A stretch of 42,359 bases of DNA from Bacteroidia bacterium (GCA_026391295.1 JAPLDS010000049.1:32077-74435), one strand, 5' to 3'; shown: positions 1-9,057, counted from the stretch's first letter. Numbers and translations are program-made. Notes: a model not told the origin generated them from the letters alone.

Positions 1-52
1 CTTCACCGAATTTTCTTGAAATTTTGGACTTAGGTCCAATATATCTTGCCAT
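1..52 (-). CDS. rpsD: 30S ribosomal protein S4, N-terminal fragment
   Basis: Reading the minus strand from the ATG at 52-50 gives MARYIGPKSKISRKFGE, the usual start of bacterial S4, the primary 16S-binding protein that nucleates the 30S body. Only 17 codons lie in the window; the rest is beyond position 1. It follows rpsK by 24 bases in the same direction, as expected at the end of the alpha block, where rpoA and rplQ normally come next. The identification is firm for such a short piece because both sequence and position agree. Confidence 0.9.
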   Translation of the reverse strand, partial: MARYIGPKSKISRKFGE

Positions 53-76
53 GTGATTTTACTTTTAAACGATTAA

Positions 77-466
77 TTAGACACGACGACGTTTAGGAGG
101 GCGACATCCGTTATGTGGTAATGGAGTAACGTCAACAATCTCAGTCACCTGGATTCCCACATTAGCCATTGCACGAATAGCAGATTCACGTCCGTTTCCC
201 GGTCCTTTAACGAAAACCTTCACCTTACGTAATCCTAGGTCAAAAGCGGTCTTAGCGCACTCCTCAGATGCAGTTTGAGCCGCATAAGGGGTGTTCTTTT
301 TCGAACCTCTAAAACCTTTTTTACCAGCTGATGACCAAGAGATAACTTCTCCATTGTTGTTGGTCATCGAGATGATGATATTATTAAAAGAGGATGATAC
401 ATGAGCCTGTCCAACAGCCTCGATGTTCACTACTCTTTTCTTAGATACTCCAGTCTTTTTTGCCAT
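77..466 (-). CDS. rpsK: 30S ribosomal protein S11
   Basis: S11 sits on the 30S platform near the mRNA exit and contacts 16S rRNA with S18 and S21. The 129-residue protein has the typical basic N-terminus, the central NNTIIS-like block seen here as [13 protein letters not shown], and the conserved C-terminal [13 protein letters not shown]. Length and both ends match the family. It lies between rpsM (12-base gap) and rpsD and is very likely co-transcribed with them. Confidence 0.97.
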   Translation of the reverse strand: MAKKTGVSKKRVVNIEAVGQAHVSSSFNNIIISMTNNNGEVISWSSAGKKGFRGSKKNTPYAAQTASEECAKTAFDLGLRKVKVFVKGPGNGRESAIRAMANVGIQVTEIVDVTPLPHNGCRPPKRRRV

Positions 467-478
467 TGTTACTTACAA

Positions 479-856
479 TTATTTAGTGGCTTTTTTCTTA
501 TTTGCAACTGTTTTCTTTCTACCCTTACGTGTACGAGCATTGTTTTTAGTACTCTGTCCACGAACCGGCAAACCGATACGATGACGAATTCCGCGATAAC
601 AACCAATATCCATTAATCGCTTAATCGACATTTGATATTCAGAACGCAATTCACCTTCTACCTTGTAACTTTCCGTAATTACTTTACGAATTGCACCTAG
701 CTGCTCATCATTCCAATCACTAACTTTGATGTTTTTATCAACGCCAGCTTTGTCGAAAATCATTTGTGAGCGGCTACGGCCTACCCCATAAATATAAGTC
801 AAGGCGATCTCACCTCTCTTATTATTTGGTATATCTACGCCAACTATACGAGCCAT
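479..856 (-). CDS. rpsM: 30S ribosomal protein S13
   Basis: S13 is a 30S head protein that touches the 50S subunit and the P-site tRNA through its basic tail. The 125-residue product starts [19 protein letters not shown] and has the conserved block [14 protein letters not shown] followed by the lysine- and arginine-rich tail [17 protein letters not shown]. Length and motif order are normal. It is followed downstream by rpsK and preceded by rpmJ in the cluster. Confidence 0.97.
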   Translation of the reverse strand: MARIVGVDIPNNKRGEIALTYIYGVGRSRSQMIFDKAGVDKNIKVSDWNDEQLGAIRKVITESYKVEGELRSEYQMSIKRLMDIGCYRGIRHRIGLPVRGQSTKNNARTRKGRKKTVANKKKATK

Positions 857-894
857 ATTCTTATACGAATTAAAAATCTTACAAAATTAACATA

Positions 895-1011
895 TTATCC
901 CTGACGTTGCTTGAACTTCGGGTTTTTTTTGTTGATCACGTAGAGACGGCCTTTACGGCTGACAATCTTACAATCTGCACTACGTTTTTTAATAGATGCC
1001 CTTACTTTCAT
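895..1011 (-). CDS. rpmJ: 50S ribosomal protein L36, zinc-free form
   Basis: This 38-codon gene lies in the gap between rpsM and infA. It reads [20 protein letters not shown] and ends NPKFKQRQG, the signature of L36, a small 50S protein in the peptidyl-transferase half of the subunit. The family's zinc ribbon needs three Cys and one His. Only one Cys remains here, so this is the zinc-independent (C-minus) form. Start and stop are set by the only ATG that preserves the conserved N-terminus. Confidence 0.95.
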   Translation of the reverse strand: MKVRASIKKRSADCKIVSRKGRLYVINKKNPKFKQRQG

Positions 1012-1022
1012 AATCCTACGTT

Positions 1023-1244
1023 TTAATTTTTGTATCTGAAAGATATTCTTCCTTTACTTAAGTCATAAGGTGACATTTCAACTTTAACTTTATCTCCAGG
1101 TAAAATTTTTATATAGTGCATGCGCATCTTTCCCGAAATATGGGCTGTGATAACATGACCATTTTGCAATTCCACTCTGAACATTGCATTCGACAATGCT
1201 TCAATAATGGTTCCGTCTTGTTCTATAAATGCTTGTTTTGACAT
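1023..1244 (-). CDS. infA: Translation initiation factor IF-1
   Basis: IF-1 binds the 30S A site during initiation. The 73-residue product is a single OB fold with the family landmarks: G-x-I-x-E-A-L near residues 11-16, the [20 protein letters not shown] block in the middle and the ending [12 protein letters not shown]. It heads the last part of the cluster (infA, rpmJ, rpsM, rpsK, rpsD) and is separated from secY by about 380 non-coding bases. That makes a local promoter or leader for this segment plausible, although I could not identify a clear one. Confidence 0.97.
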   Translation of the reverse strand: MSKQAFIEQDGTIIEALSNAMFRVELQNGHVITAHISGKMRMHYIKILPGDKVKVEMSPYDLSKGRISFRYKN

Positions 1245-1624
1245 AGAAACGTATTACTTCTCCAAAATTTTTGTACTGCGTTGAATTGTTCTTTAAACTT
1301 TAATTGAACGCTTAAAAGCGTTTTTGCGTTTGAAAAATCAGTGAAAGATCAGCCGATAAAGGCAGAACTAAATATATATTCTCTAAAGGAGAACCTTTAG
1401 GTTTCATATTGCCGCGCTTGTTTGCCAGCAGATAAATGGCAATCAATCATTATGAAACAGTAACTGACCAAATTTGAAAACTACATTAGAGCTTTCTATT
1501 TAAGACAGAAACACAGTATACTTAAAACTTCGATCTTCAAAAATTTTCACAGAACGCATCAGATAAATTCGAAAATGAATTGTCACTGATTATAGTATGC
1601 TTTGCAGCTAATACTCAATTTTAA
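1245..1624. other. Non-coding spacer between secY and infA
   Basis: About 380 bases without a recognisable gene on either strand. It contains two short hairpins: AACGCTT/AAGCGTT at 1307-1322 and CTAAAGG/CCTTTAG with a 4-base loop at 1383-1400. Neither has a convincing T tract downstream on the minus strand. I found no TAnnTTTG promoter box for infA on the minus strand. From memory, many Bacteroidota carry map (methionine aminopeptidase) here; I see no residue of it. Confidence 0.7.
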
Positions 1625-2956
1625 TTATGCTGTACGACCTTTAATACGACCTGACTTTAGAAGTCCATCGTAATGGCGCATCAACAAATGACTCTCAACC
1701 TGTTGTAAGGTATCTAAGATAACACCTACTAAGATTAACAATGATGTTCCTCCAAAGAAGTGAGCAAAACCAGAGTTTACGCCTAGCGCCATTGCAAACG
1801 CAGGAAGGATGGTTATCAATCCCAAGAAGATAGATCCTGGTAAAGTAATCCTTGACATCACATCATCGAGATATTCAGATGTCCGCTTACCTGGTTTAAT
1901 ACCTGGAATAAAACCTCCGTTCTTTTTCATATCATCAGCCATTTGATTCGGATTAACCGTAATCGCTGTGTAGAAATAGGTGAAGATAATAACCATAAGG
2001 AACATCGTAATATTATAAGCAAAACCGGTATAGTCCGAGAATGACGACATTAAACGGCCCATAGTTTCAGAACCGAATAAGCCAGCCAAACTGATAGGGA
2101 CAAACATAATTGCCTGAGCAAAGATGATTGGCATTACACCAGCAGCATTAACTTTTAATGGAATATATTGACGAACACCACCATATTGACGGTTACCAAC
2201 AATTCGTTTAGCATATTGAACAGGCACTTTACGTGTTCCCTGAACAAGTAGTATGGTAGCGGCAATAACGAAAAGGAAGATGACCAATTCAAGAATAATC
2301 ATAATGAATCCTCTTCCTTGTTCTGCCAAGCGACTTGCAAATTCTTGAACAACAGAGTGAGGCAGACGTGCAATGATTCCGATCATAATGATCATGGAGA
2401 TTCCATTTCCTATACCCTTATCTGTAATTCGTTCTCCCAACCACATAATGAACATCGAACCAGCAGCAAGAACAATAGTAGAGCTCACATTAAATGAGAA
2501 AGCACTCATTATAAAAGCTGATTCAGGAAGTTGGAACCGAAGATTTGCTAGGTATGCCCATCCTTGGAATACTAAGATAATTACCGTTAGATAACGGGTC
2601 ATCTGATTAATCTTACGGCGACCTGATTCACCCTCTTTTTGAAGACGCTGAATGAATGGAACCGCAAAACCCAACAACTGAATAACGATCGAAGCACTAA
2701 TGTAAGGCATGATTCCCAATGCAAATATTGACGCATTCGAAAAAGCACCTCCTGAGAACATGTTTAACAAACCAAGAATCCCATCTGAAGTCTGACTTTT
2801 CAACGACTCAAAGTTCGCCGGATTAGGATCGATACCTGGAAGAATGACAAAAGAGCCAAAGCGATAAACCGCAATAAGCAAAAGTGTCAATCCAAGACGT
2901 GATCTTAAATCCTCGATCTTATAGATGTTCTTAAGTGTCTCGATTAGTTTTTTCAT
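1625..2956 (-). CDS. secY: Preprotein translocase subunit SecY
   Basis: SecY is the channel of the Sec translocase in the inner membrane and works with SecE, SecG and SecA. The 443-residue protein is of family length and very hydrophobic, consistent with ten membrane segments. It has the diagnostic blocks LGIMPYISASIVIQLL (second segment), GISMIIMIGI and the cytosolic loop ending PGKRTSEYLDDVMSRITLPG. It follows rplO with a 5-base gap, the normal place at the end of the spc block. Confidence 0.98.
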   Translation of the reverse strand: MKKLIETLKNIYKIEDLRSRLGLTLLLIAVYRFGSFVILPGIDPNPANFESLKSQTSDGILGLLNMFSGGAFSNASIFALGIMPYISASIVIQLLGFAVPFIQRLQKEGESGRRKINQMTRYLTVIILVFQGWAYLANLRFQLPESAFIMSAFSFNVSSTIVLAAGSMFIMWLGERITDKGIGNGISMIIMIGIIARLPHSVVQEFASRLAEQGRGFIMIILELVIFLFVIAATILLVQGTRKVPVQYAKRIVGNRQYGGVRQYIPLKVNAAGVMPIIFAQAIMFVPISLAGLFGSETMGRLMSSFSDYTGFAYNITMFLMVIIFTYFYTAITVNPNQMADDMKKNGGFIPGIKPGKRTSEYLDDVMSRITLPGSIFLGLITILPAFAMALGVNSGFAHFFGGTSLLILVGVILDTLQQVESHLLMRHYDGLLKSGRIKGRTA

Positions 2957-2961
2957 CCGGT

Positions 2962-3353
2962 CTAAAGTGTTTCTGCAGTACCTGCAAGTTTTTCAATCGC
3001 CTCCTTAGCACTTTTTGAAAATGCATGAGCAGTCACATTGATTTTTAATTTCAACTCACCTTTACCAAGAATTTTAACTCTGTCGTTTTTACCCGCAAAG
3101 CCAGCATCTTGTAAAGTTTGGAAGTCAATAACAGTCAGACTATTACCTTCAGCCAGAAGTTGCAAAGAGCTAAGGTTTACACCTTTGTATTCTGTCCACC
3201 TTGAAAGCTACGTTTTGATTTGTAACCTGAACGTGATTTAGCCCCTTTATGTCCACGTGTGGAAGTACCACCATGACCAGAACCTTGTCCACGGCCAATA
3301 CGTTTCTCTTTCTTAATAGAGCCTTCAGCAGGTTTTAAATTATGCAATTCCAT
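2962..3353 (-). pseudogene. rplO: 50S ribosomal protein L15, internally deleted and frameshifted
   Basis: L15 is a late-assembly 50S protein, normally about 148 residues. The ATG at 3353 opens a typical N-terminus ([20 protein letters not shown], then the Gly/Arg/Ser-rich tail to SFQGGQ). It runs into a stop at 3179-3177 after 58 codons. The rest of L15, from [11 protein letters not shown] to the conserved end, continues in another frame from about 3192 down to 2962. The conserved block that should follow GGQ (MPLQRR...F-N, about 18 residues) is absent. This fits one deletion of about 55 bases at 3190-3195, with the shared bases CAG/GAA at the join. It is either a real loss or an assembly or cloning artefact. 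rpmD precedes it and secY follows. Confidence 0.88.
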
Positions 3354-3365
3354 ATCTAAAGAATA

Positions 3366-3551
3366 TTATTCGTTTATTTCTTCTACCTTCAAAAGGTGCT
3401 GAAGTTTTCTTACCATACCTAACACTTCTGGAACAGCATTGTGTTCAACCGGACGGTTCAACTTGCCTAATCCTAGTGCAACCATAATTTTTTTCTGAGT
3501 CTTAGTAGCGCCTATGGCACTCTTATACTGTGTAATACGAATCTTAGCCAT
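3366..3551 (-). CDS. rpmD: 50S ribosomal protein L30
   Basis: L30 is a small 50S protein. The 61-residue product matches bacterial length and begins MAKIRITQYKSAIGATKTQK, with the typical LGLGKLNRPVEHN block and the VRKLQHLLKVEE ending. It sits between rpsE (11-base gap) and the damaged rplO (12-base gap) in the canonical spc order. Confidence 0.96.
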   Translation of the reverse strand: MAKIRITQYKSAIGATKTQKKIMVALGLGKLNRPVEHNAVPEVLGMVRKLQHLLKVEEINE

Positions 3552-3562
3552 ATTTATATAAA

Positions 3563-4078
3563 TTATCCGTTAAACACTTTATCTAAGGTAATTCCACGGT
3601 GCTCAGCAACAGTGTAAGCATCGCGCATTTCAAGTAATGCAGCGAAAGTTGCTTTCACCAAGTTGTGAGGGTTAGATGATCCTTTTGATTTAGCCAAGAT
3701 ATCATGCACTCCAACGCTCTCAAGCACGGCACGCATCGCACCCCCTGCCTTAACTCCTGTTCCAGAAGAGGCTGGTTTTAGTAATACATTAGCACCACCA
3801 AATTTTGCTTCTTGAGAATGAGGGATTGTTCCGTTTATCACGGGAACCTTTACAAGGTTTTTCTTAGCAGCATCGACGCCTTTTGCGATTGCAGCTGTTA
3901 CTTCAGAGGCTTTACCTAGTCCCCATCCTACGATGCCGTCTTCGTTTCCGACTACAACAATAGCTGAGAAGCTGAATGTTCTACCACCTTTGGTAACTTT
4001 TGTGACACGGTTAATTGCTACTAACCTATCTTTAAGCTCTAAATCGCTGGTTTTAACTTTTTTAATATTTTTCGCCAT
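3563..4078 (-). CDS. rpsE: 30S ribosomal protein S5
   Basis: S5 shapes the mRNA entry channel and affects decoding fidelity. The 171-residue protein has the N-terminal double-stranded-RNA-binding domain (about residues 11-75, including the loop [17 protein letters not shown]) and the C-terminal domain beginning [18 protein letters not shown]. Length and motifs are ordinary. It starts 5 bases after the rplR stop, so translation is probably coupled. Confidence 0.97.
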   Translation of the reverse strand: MAKNIKKVKTSDLELKDRLVAINRVTKVTKGGRTFSFSAIVVVGNEDGIVGWGLGKASEVTAAIAKGVDAAKKNLVKVPVINGTIPHSQEAKFGGANVLLKPASSGTGVKAGGAMRAVLESVGVHDILAKSKGSSNPHNLVKATFAALLEMRDAYTVAEHRGITLDKVFNG

Positions 4079-4083
4079 AATGC

Positions 4084-4440
4084 TTAGAATTTTAAACCTC
4101 CTTCACGTGCCGCTTCAGCTAATGCTTTCACGCGTCCATGATATAAGTAACCTCCTCGGTCAAATTTTACAACACTGATACCTACAGCAAGTGCTTTTTC
4201 GGCAGCAAGCTTTCCAACTAGGACTGCTTTTTCAATTTTTGTACCTGCCACAGCAGCAATGTCTTTATTCAATGAAGAAACTGACATTAGTGTTTTACCC
4301 GCTAGATCATCAACAATCTGCACATAAACCTGTGTGTTGCTGCGATATACGCTTAAGCGAGGAACCATGTTCGTACCGTTAACTACTTTTCTAATTCGTT
4401 TACGGATTCTTTCTCTTCTTTCTAATTTTGTGAGAGCCAT
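4084..4440 (-). CDS. rplR: 50S ribosomal protein L18
   Basis: L18 binds 5S rRNA in the central protuberance together with L5. The 118-residue protein starts with a basic arm ([18 protein letters not shown]), then [18 protein letters not shown], and ends with the conserved [26 protein letters not shown] region. It lies between rplF (16-base gap) and rpsE. Confidence 0.97.
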   Translation of the reverse strand: MALTKLERRERIRKRIRKVVNGTNMVPRLSVYRSNTQVYVQIVDDLAGKTLMSVSSLNKDIAAVAGTKIEKAVLVGKLAAEKALAVGISVVKFDRGGYLYHGRVKALAEAAREGGLKF

Positions 4441-4456
4441 AACTTATTTAAGTCAA

Positions 4457-5014
4457 TTATTTTTTAGAAGCTGTCTTACCAGCTTTACGACGAAGTTTTT
4501 CGCCAACAAATTTAACACCCTTGCCTTTATACGGTTCAGGTAAACGGAAAGATCTGATTTTTGCAGCCACATGACCGATTAATTGTTTGTCGGCACTGTT
4601 TAGCGTAATGATCGGATTAGCACGTTTGTCTGTAATCGCTTCAACTTTAACTTCCTTAGGGATTTGTAAATAAGTATGGTGAGAAAATCCAAGAACTAGA
4701 TCTAAGATCTGACCTTGTGATTCAGCACGGTACCCTACCCCAACTAGCTCAAGTTTAACTTCATAACCTTTCGATACTCCAACAACCATGTTGTTAAGGA
4801 GTGAACGATATAAACCATGCATAGCACGATGACGTTTTTGTTCAGTTGGGCGATTTACCAACATCTGTTTTGCTTCTACAACAAGTACCAGATCTGGGTC
4901 AACCTTCTGAGTCAAAGTTCCTAGAGGACCTTTTACGGTAACTAGATTATCTGACGCTACGTCTATTGTAACTCCTGCAGGTATTTCAATTGGTAGTTTT
5001 CCTATCCTTGACAT
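4457..5014 (-). CDS. rplF: 50S ribosomal protein L6
   Basis: L6 lies at the base of the L7/L12 stalk near the factor-binding site. The 185-residue product has the family's two similar alpha/beta domains (about 1-82 and 83-172). It starts MSRIGKLPIEIPAGV and ends with PEPYKGKGVKFVGEKLRRKAGK-like sequence, the diagnostic L6 C-terminus. The ATG at 5014 is preceded by AAGGAGGA, a strong Shine-Dalgarno sequence at 5021-5028. That is unusual in Bacteroidota, which rarely use one, and it fixes the start. Confidence 0.97.
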   Translation of the reverse strand: MSRIGKLPIEIPAGVTIDVASDNLVTVKGPLGTLTQKVDPDLVLVVEAKQMLVNRPTEQKRHRAMHGLYRSLLNNMVVGVSKGYEVKLELVGVGYRAESQGQILDLVLGFSHHTYLQIPKEVKVEAITDKRANPIITLNSADKQLIGHVAAKIRSFRLPEPYKGKGVKFVGEKLRRKAGKTASKK

Positions 5015-5020
5015 TGTAAT

Positions 5021-5028
5021 TCCTCCTT
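5021..5028 (-). promoter_or_regulatory. Strong Shine-Dalgarno site for rplF
   Basis: The minus strand reads AAGGAGGA with 6 bases before the rplF ATG, immediately after the rpsH stop codon. It is complementary to the usual 16S 3' end. Most neighbouring genes in this cluster have only A-rich leaders. Confidence 0.7.
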
Positions 5029-5030
5029 AA

Positions 5031-5429
5031 TTAATAAACATAACATAAAACTTCACCACCTACATTCAATGCTTTCGCCTCTTTATCGGTGATTACACCT
5101 TTAGAAGTAGAGATGATAGCCACGCCAAGACCATTCAGTACACGAGGCACATTGTCGGTATCGCAATATTTACGAAGTCCTGGTTTTGAAGCGCGTGTCA
5201 ACGATTTAATCGCTGAGGTACCATCGGCGGCATGATATTTCAAGGCAATTTTTATACTACCCTGATAGTTTACCTCGTCATCGAATTTATAATTCAAGAT
5301 ATACCCTTTTTCTTTTAGAATTTTGGTAATCTCTTTTTTAATGTTCGAAGCAGGTATTTCCACAACTTTATGCTTTGCCTTAATGGCATTACGTAGTCGG
5401 GTTAGAAAATCTGCAATAGGATCAGTCAT
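5031..5429 (-). CDS. rpsH: 30S ribosomal protein S8
   Basis: S8 binds the central domain of 16S rRNA; in E. coli it also represses the spc operon. The 132-residue protein starts [20 protein letters not shown] and ends with the family signature [19 protein letters not shown] plus GGEVLCYVY. Length is normal. It lies 21 bases after rpsN and 16 bases before the rplF start. Confidence 0.97.
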   Translation of the reverse strand: MTDPIADFLTRLRNAIKAKHKVVEIPASNIKKEITKILKEKGYILNYKFDDEVNYQGSIKIALKYHAADGTSAIKSLTRASKPGLRKYCDTDNVPRVLNGLGVAIISTSKGVITDKEAKALNVGGEVLCYVY

Positions 5430-5450
5430 CTTTAAAATTATTTTATACGA

Positions 5451-5720
5451 TTACCAACTAGCTTTTTTAATTCCGGGGATCAAACCGGCAGAAGCCATTT
5501 CGCGAAATTGAATACGCGAGATGCCAAACTGGCGCATATATCCCTTCGGACGACCAGTTAGTTTACAGCGATTGTGCATACGGATTGGAGCGGAGTTGCG
5601 AGGCAACAAGCTCATTCCGATATAGTCACCCTCTGCTTTTAACCGGGCTCTTTTCTCAGCATACCTTTCAACAAGCTTAGCGCGTTTTACTTCACGAGCT
5701 TTTAGTGATTCTTTAGCCAT
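5451..5720 (-). CDS. rpsN: 30S ribosomal protein S14, zinc-free long form
   Basis: S14 is a 30S head protein. I place the start at the ATG at 5720 ([20 protein letters not shown]), giving 89 residues, the standard long form. The reading frame stays open further upstream, but that part lies inside rplE and does not look like S14. The C-terminal block [20 protein letters not shown] holds a single Cys, so the CxxC zinc motifs of the short form are missing. It begins 2 bases after the rplE stop, suggesting coupled translation. Confidence 0.96.
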   Translation of the reverse strand: MAKESLKAREVKRAKLVERYAEKRARLKAEGDYIGMSLLPRNSAPIRMHNRCKLTGRPKGYMRQFGISRIQFREMASAGLIPGIKKASW

Positions 5721-5721
5721 A

Positions 5722-6282
5722 TCAATTAGTCTTTTTATCGTTCTTGAAAGGTAATCCAAAACTCTTAAGTAATGCATAGCCCTCTTCATCAGTCGCAGCT
5801 GTGGTTACAAAAGTTATATTAAAACCATTCATTTTGGTAACTTTATCTAATACGATCTCTGGAAAGATAATTTGTTCTGTCACACCCAAGGTGTAATTTC
5901 CACGTCCATCCAATTTGTCACCAATACCTTTGAAGTCACGGATACGAGGAAGCGCGATGCTCACAAGTCTCTCAAGAAACTCGTACATTTTATCGCTTCT
6001 TAGTGTAACACGGACACCGATAGGCATTTTTTTACGCAGCTTAAAGTTGGCGATATCCTTCTTTGATAGCGTGGTAACGGCTTTTTGACCGGTGATAGTA
6101 GACATCTCTTCAATGGCTACTTCCATAATTTTTTTATCAGCAATAGCAGCACCAACTCCTTGGTTGATTACAATTTTCTCGAGCTGAGGAACCTGCATAA
6201 CGGATTTATATCCGAATTCTTTCTGCATGACAGGCACAATCTCGTCGCGAAACTTCTGCTTTAATGTAGGTACATAACCCAT
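5722..6282 (-). CDS. rplE: 50S ribosomal protein L5
   Basis: L5 binds 5S rRNA and forms the bridge to S13. The 186-residue product has the conserved blocks [23 protein letters not shown] and the [20 protein letters not shown] region. Length is normal. Its ATG overlaps the rplX stop by one base (TAATG), and GGGGAGGAG lies about ten bases upstream, so translational coupling to rplX is likely. Confidence 0.97.
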   Translation of the reverse strand: MGYVPTLKQKFRDEIVPVMQKEFGYKSVMQVPQLEKIVINQGVGAAIADKKIMEVAIEEMSTITGQKAVTTLSKKDIANFKLRKKMPIGVRVTLRSDKMYEFLERLVSIALPRIRDFKGIGDKLDGRGNYTLGVTEQIIFPEIVLDKVTKMNGFNITFVTTAATDEEGYALLKSFGLPFKNDKKTN

Positions 6283-6605
6283 TACTTAATCTCCTCCCCT
6301 GATTTTTTTGAATAGCGAACTAGTTTTCCATCTTTATCAAGGCGGCGACCAATACGAGTTGGTTTACCAGATTTTGGATCTTTCAACATCAGATTAGAAA
6401 CATGAATTGTTGCTTCTTGTTTGACGATACCACCCTGAGGACTCTTAGCGTTTGGTTTAGTATGTTTAGACACCAAATTAACACCTTCCACAATAGCGCG
6501 TTCACTTTCACGAACAACTTCGAGAACTTTCCCTTGTTGTCCTTTTGAGTTCCCAGCAATTACGACTACTGTATCTCCTTTTTTTATGTGTAATTTTTTC
6601 TGCAT
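6282..6605 (-). CDS. rplX: 50S ribosomal protein L24
   Basis: L24 initiates 50S assembly near the tunnel exit. The 107-residue protein begins [20 protein letters not shown], the KOW motif typical of the family (about residues 7-34). It continues with [14 protein letters not shown] and ends with [20 protein letters not shown]. It lies 12 bases after rplN and shares one base with rplE. Confidence 0.97.
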   Translation of the reverse strand: MQKKLHIKKGDTVVVIAGNSKGQQGKVLEVVRESERAIVEGVNLVSKHTKPNAKSPQGGIVKQEATIHVSNLMLKDPKSGKPTRIGRRLDKDGKLVRYSKKSGEEIK

Positions 6606-6617
6606 AGTCTGAATAGA

Positions 6618-6983
6618 TTAAAGTACTTCAGGTGCTAATGAGACAATCTTCATAAAGTTATCGCGGAGTTCACGAGCCACAGGACCGAAGATACGGGTAC
6701 CCCGTAATTCACCTGCCGCATTGAGTAACACAACCGCGTTATCATCAAATCGGATATATGACCCATCGGCCCGACGTACTTCTTTTGAAGTGCGCACGAC
6801 AACTGCTTTTGATACAGTCCCTTTTTTCATATCGCTTCCAGGAATAGCCTTCTTAACGGTTACCACAATCTTGTCTCCAACACTGGCGTAACGTTTACGG
6901 GTTCCTCCTAAAACGCGGATTACTAAAGCTTCTTTAGCACCGCTATTATCTGCGACTGTACAACGTGATTCTTGCTGTATCAT
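6618..6983 (-). CDS. rplN: 50S ribosomal protein L14
   Basis: L14 forms part of the intersubunit bridge with 16S rRNA. The 121-residue product begins [20 protein letters not shown] and carries [20 protein letters not shown] and [22 protein letters not shown], all diagnostic. Length is normal. It is separated from rpsQ by 2 bases. Confidence 0.98.
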   Translation of the reverse strand: MIQQESRCTVADNSGAKEALVIRVLGGTRKRYASVGDKIVVTVKKAIPGSDMKKGTVSKAVVVRTSKEVRRADGSYIRFDDNAVVLLNAAGELRGTRIFGPVARELRDNFMKIVSLAPEVL

Positions 6984-6985
6984 GG

Positions 6986-7243
6986 CTATTTCGCTCTTTC
7001 TAAAATTTTAACTAATCTCCAACCCTTCTGTTTCGACAGAGGGCGTGTTTCCATTATTAATACCGTATCACCGATATTGCAGTCATTTTTTTCGTCATGC
7101 GCATGGAACTTGGTCGTCCTGTTTACGAATTTACCGTAAATAGGATGTTTTTCTTTACCCTTCTCTGCTACGACAATGGTTTTTTCCATTTTGTCGCTGA
7201 CAACAACCCCGATTCGCTCTTTCCTAAGATTTCTGGTTTCCAT
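6986..7243 (-). CDS. rpsQ: 30S ribosomal protein S17
   Basis: S17 is an OB-fold protein that binds 16S rRNA early in 30S assembly. The 85-residue product has [19 protein letters not shown] near the start, then KFHAHDE, and ends with the family signature [20 protein letters not shown]. It lies between rpmC (8-base gap) and rplN. Confidence 0.97.
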   Translation of the reverse strand: METRNLRKERIGVVVSDKMEKTIVVAEKGKEKHPIYGKFVNRTTKFHAHDEKNDCNIGDTVLIMETRPLSKQKGWRLVKILERAK

Positions 7244-7251
7244 AGAACTAA

Positions 7252-7446
7252 TTAATTTGCAAGTTGACGTTTACGTAATTCCGTATTTAGGCGAGCAATG
7301 TTTTTACGGGTAAACCGTATCTTCATCGGATTTTCAAGCGGATTAACGCTGTGATTTAAACACATACGAATATATTCCTCTTTCGTAATAGAAATCTTTT
7401 CAATGATTTCTGGTGTTGTTAACTCTTTGATCTCAGAATTTTTCAT
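7252..7446 (-). CDS. rpmC: 50S ribosomal protein L29
   Basis: L29 borders the peptide exit tunnel next to L23. The 64-residue protein is two helices, starting [18 protein letters not shown] and ending [15 protein letters not shown], the usual L29 C-terminal helix. Its ATG shares a base with the rplP stop (TAATG), an arrangement that normally couples translation. Confidence 0.95.
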   Translation of the reverse strand: MKNSEIKELTTPEIIEKISITKEEYIRMCLNHSVNPLENPMKIRFTRKNIARLNTELRKRQLAN

Positions 7447-7880
7447 TATTCAACTATTGAAGATTCAACAAAATCGCGTCTAACAACAAATTTGGTAGTC
7501 ACAGGCAACTTTTGAGCTGCCAGACGTAATGCTTCTTTAGCAAGTCCGAATGCTACTCCTTCTACTTCGATGATGATACGACCCGGTGTTACCGTAGCCA
7601 CAAAACCTTCAGGAGCTCCCTTACCCTTACCCATACGAACCTCTGCAGGTTTTTTGGTTATCGGTTTATCTGGGAAGATACGAATCCAAATCTGACCCTG
7701 ACGCTGCATATGACGCGTTACCGCGACCCTGGCTGCCTCAATTTGGCGGCCGGTTAACCATGCTGTTTCCAGGCTTTTTATACCAAAAGAGCCGAATGAT
7801 AACTGATTTCCACGTCCAGCGTTTCCTTTCAGTTTGCCCTTTTGTACTCTTCTAAATTTTACTTTTTTCGGTTGTAACAT
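7446..7880 (-). CDS. rplP: 50S ribosomal protein L16
   Basis: L16 organises the A-site side of the peptidyl-transferase centre. The 144-residue product has the classic motifs: [59 protein letters not shown] and [17 protein letters not shown]. Length is slightly above the usual 136-140 because of the C-terminal tail. It follows rpsC by 21 bases. Confidence 0.98.
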   Translation of the reverse strand: MLQPKKVKFRRVQKGKLKGNAGRGNQLSFGSFGIKSLETAWLTGRQIEAARVAVTRHMQRQGQIWIRIFPDKPITKKPAEVRMGKGKGAPEGFVATVTPGRIIIEVEGVAFGLAKEALRLAAQKLPVTTKFVVRRDFVESSIVE

Positions 7881-7901
7881 CTTGTTTAGCTTTGTCGATG
7901 A

Positions 7902-8636
7902 TTACTTTTTACGTTTCTTAAATCCACCTTTGCCACCGTTCTCGGCTGCAGGACGATTTGGTCCACGCTGTTGTTGTGCTGATTGTCCTACGTTAGGAGA
8001 AAGATCACGTTTGCCATAAATTTCACCACGGCAGATCCAAACTTTAACACCAATCAAACCTGTTTTAGTCAATGCTTCAGCTAGTGCATAATCAATATCA
8101 GCTCTAAGCGTATGCAAAGGAGTTCTACCATCTTTATACATCTCTGAACGAGCCATTTCAGCTCCATTCAAACGACCAGATACTTGAACTTTAATCCCTT
8201 CTGCACCCATTCTCATGGTTGAAGCAATTGACATTTTTGTTGCTCTACGGTAAGCGATTTTTCCCTCCACCTGGCGAGCAATATTACTAGCTACTATTTG
8301 AGCATCAAGTTCAGGACGTTTAATCTCAAAAATATTGATTTGAACTTCCTTCTTCGTGATCTTCTTAAGCTCTTCTTTCAGTTTATCAACTTCCTGTCCC
8401 CCTTTACCGATAATAATACCCGGTCTAGCGGTGTGCACAGTTATAGTGATCAACTTCAAGGTGCGCTCAATAATGATCCTTGAAATACTAGCTTTTGATA
8501 GCCTGGCATTTAGATAGCCCCTGATTTTGTGGTCTTCGACAAGTTTGTCACCATAATCGTTTCCACCGAACCAGTTGGAATCCCATCCTCGTATGATTCC
8601 AAGTCTATTTGAAATCGGATTTATTTTTTGTCCCAT
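7902..8636 (-). CDS. rpsC: 30S ribosomal protein S3
   Basis: S3 lines the mRNA entry pore and has helicase-related contacts there. The 244-residue protein has a KH type 2 domain (about residues 38-107) with the GxxG-bearing segment [17 protein letters not shown]. The C-terminal domain has [20 protein letters not shown] and [14 protein letters not shown] Gln-, Arg- and Gly-rich tail follows. It lies 4 bases after rplV. Confidence 0.98.
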   Translation of the reverse strand: MGQKINPISNRLGIIRGWDSNWFGGNDYGDKLVEDHKIRGYLNARLSKASISRIIIERTLKLITITVHTARPGIIIGKGGQEVDKLKEELKKITKKEVQINIFEIKRPELDAQIVASNIARQVEGKIAYRRATKMSIASTMRMGAEGIKVQVSGRLNGAEMARSEMYKDGRTPLHTLRADIDYALAEALTKTGLIGVKVWICRGEIYGKRDLSPNVGQSAQQQRGPNRPAAENGGKGGFKKRKK

Positions 8637-8640
8637 ACTA

Positions 8641-9057
8641 TTATTTCGTATTTTCTGCTACAACATTTTTACTTGCCAAACGGACAGTTACGTGATTTGA
8701 ACGCTTTCTTATCCGGTGACCACGACCCTGCGGTGCAGGACGTAACCGTTTAAGCATGCGAGCAGAATCAACAAAAACTTCCTGCACGTATAGGTTGCTT
8801 TCTTCAAGTCGAACCCCTTCATTCTTAGCTTGCCAGTTGGCAATTGCAGATAGAAGAAGTTTCTCTACTCTGCGAGAAGCCTCTTTTGAGGAAAACTTCA
8901 GAACGTCAAGTGCACGATTTACCGCCATTCCACGAATCATATCGGTAACCAGGCGCATCTTGCGTGGCGAAGTTGGGCAGTCACGCAGAACAGATTGAAA
9001 TCGATCGTTCTTTGCCTGTTTCAGCAATTCAGCGCTTTTCTTTTTTCTAGAACCCAT
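8641..9057 (-). CDS. rplV: 50S ribosomal protein L22
   Basis: L22 reaches into the nascent peptide tunnel through a long beta hairpin. The 138-residue product has [39 protein letters not shown], and the hairpin tip region [20 protein letters not shown], where macrolide-resistance changes occur in other species. It is longer than E. coli L22 (110), with a Lys-rich N-terminal extension and a short tail, as is common in Bacteroidota. Confidence 0.97.
   Translation of the reverse strand: MGSRKKKSAELLKQAKNDRFQSVLRDCPTSPRKMRLVTDMIRGMAVNRALDVLKFSSKEASRRVEKLLLSAIANWQAKNEGVRLEESNLYVQEVFVDSARMLKRLRPAPQGRGHRIRKRSNHVTVRLASKNVVAENTK

Noticed and set aside
401-616. Plus-strand ORFs opposite the ribosomal genes (also for example 3933-4178, 8756-8998, 11022-11294)
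   Set aside because: They lie wholly opposite conserved ribosomal genes, have no recognisable domains and no promoter-like signals. They are shadows of the coding strand.
1383-1400. Hairpin CTAAAGG/CCTTTAG as a terminator after secY
   Set aside because: The stem is short and no T tract follows on the minus strand, so I do not call it a terminator.
5721-5789. Longer start for rpsN
   Set aside because: The extra codons overlap rplE and are its other reading frame. The 89-residue S14 begins at [11 protein letters not shown].
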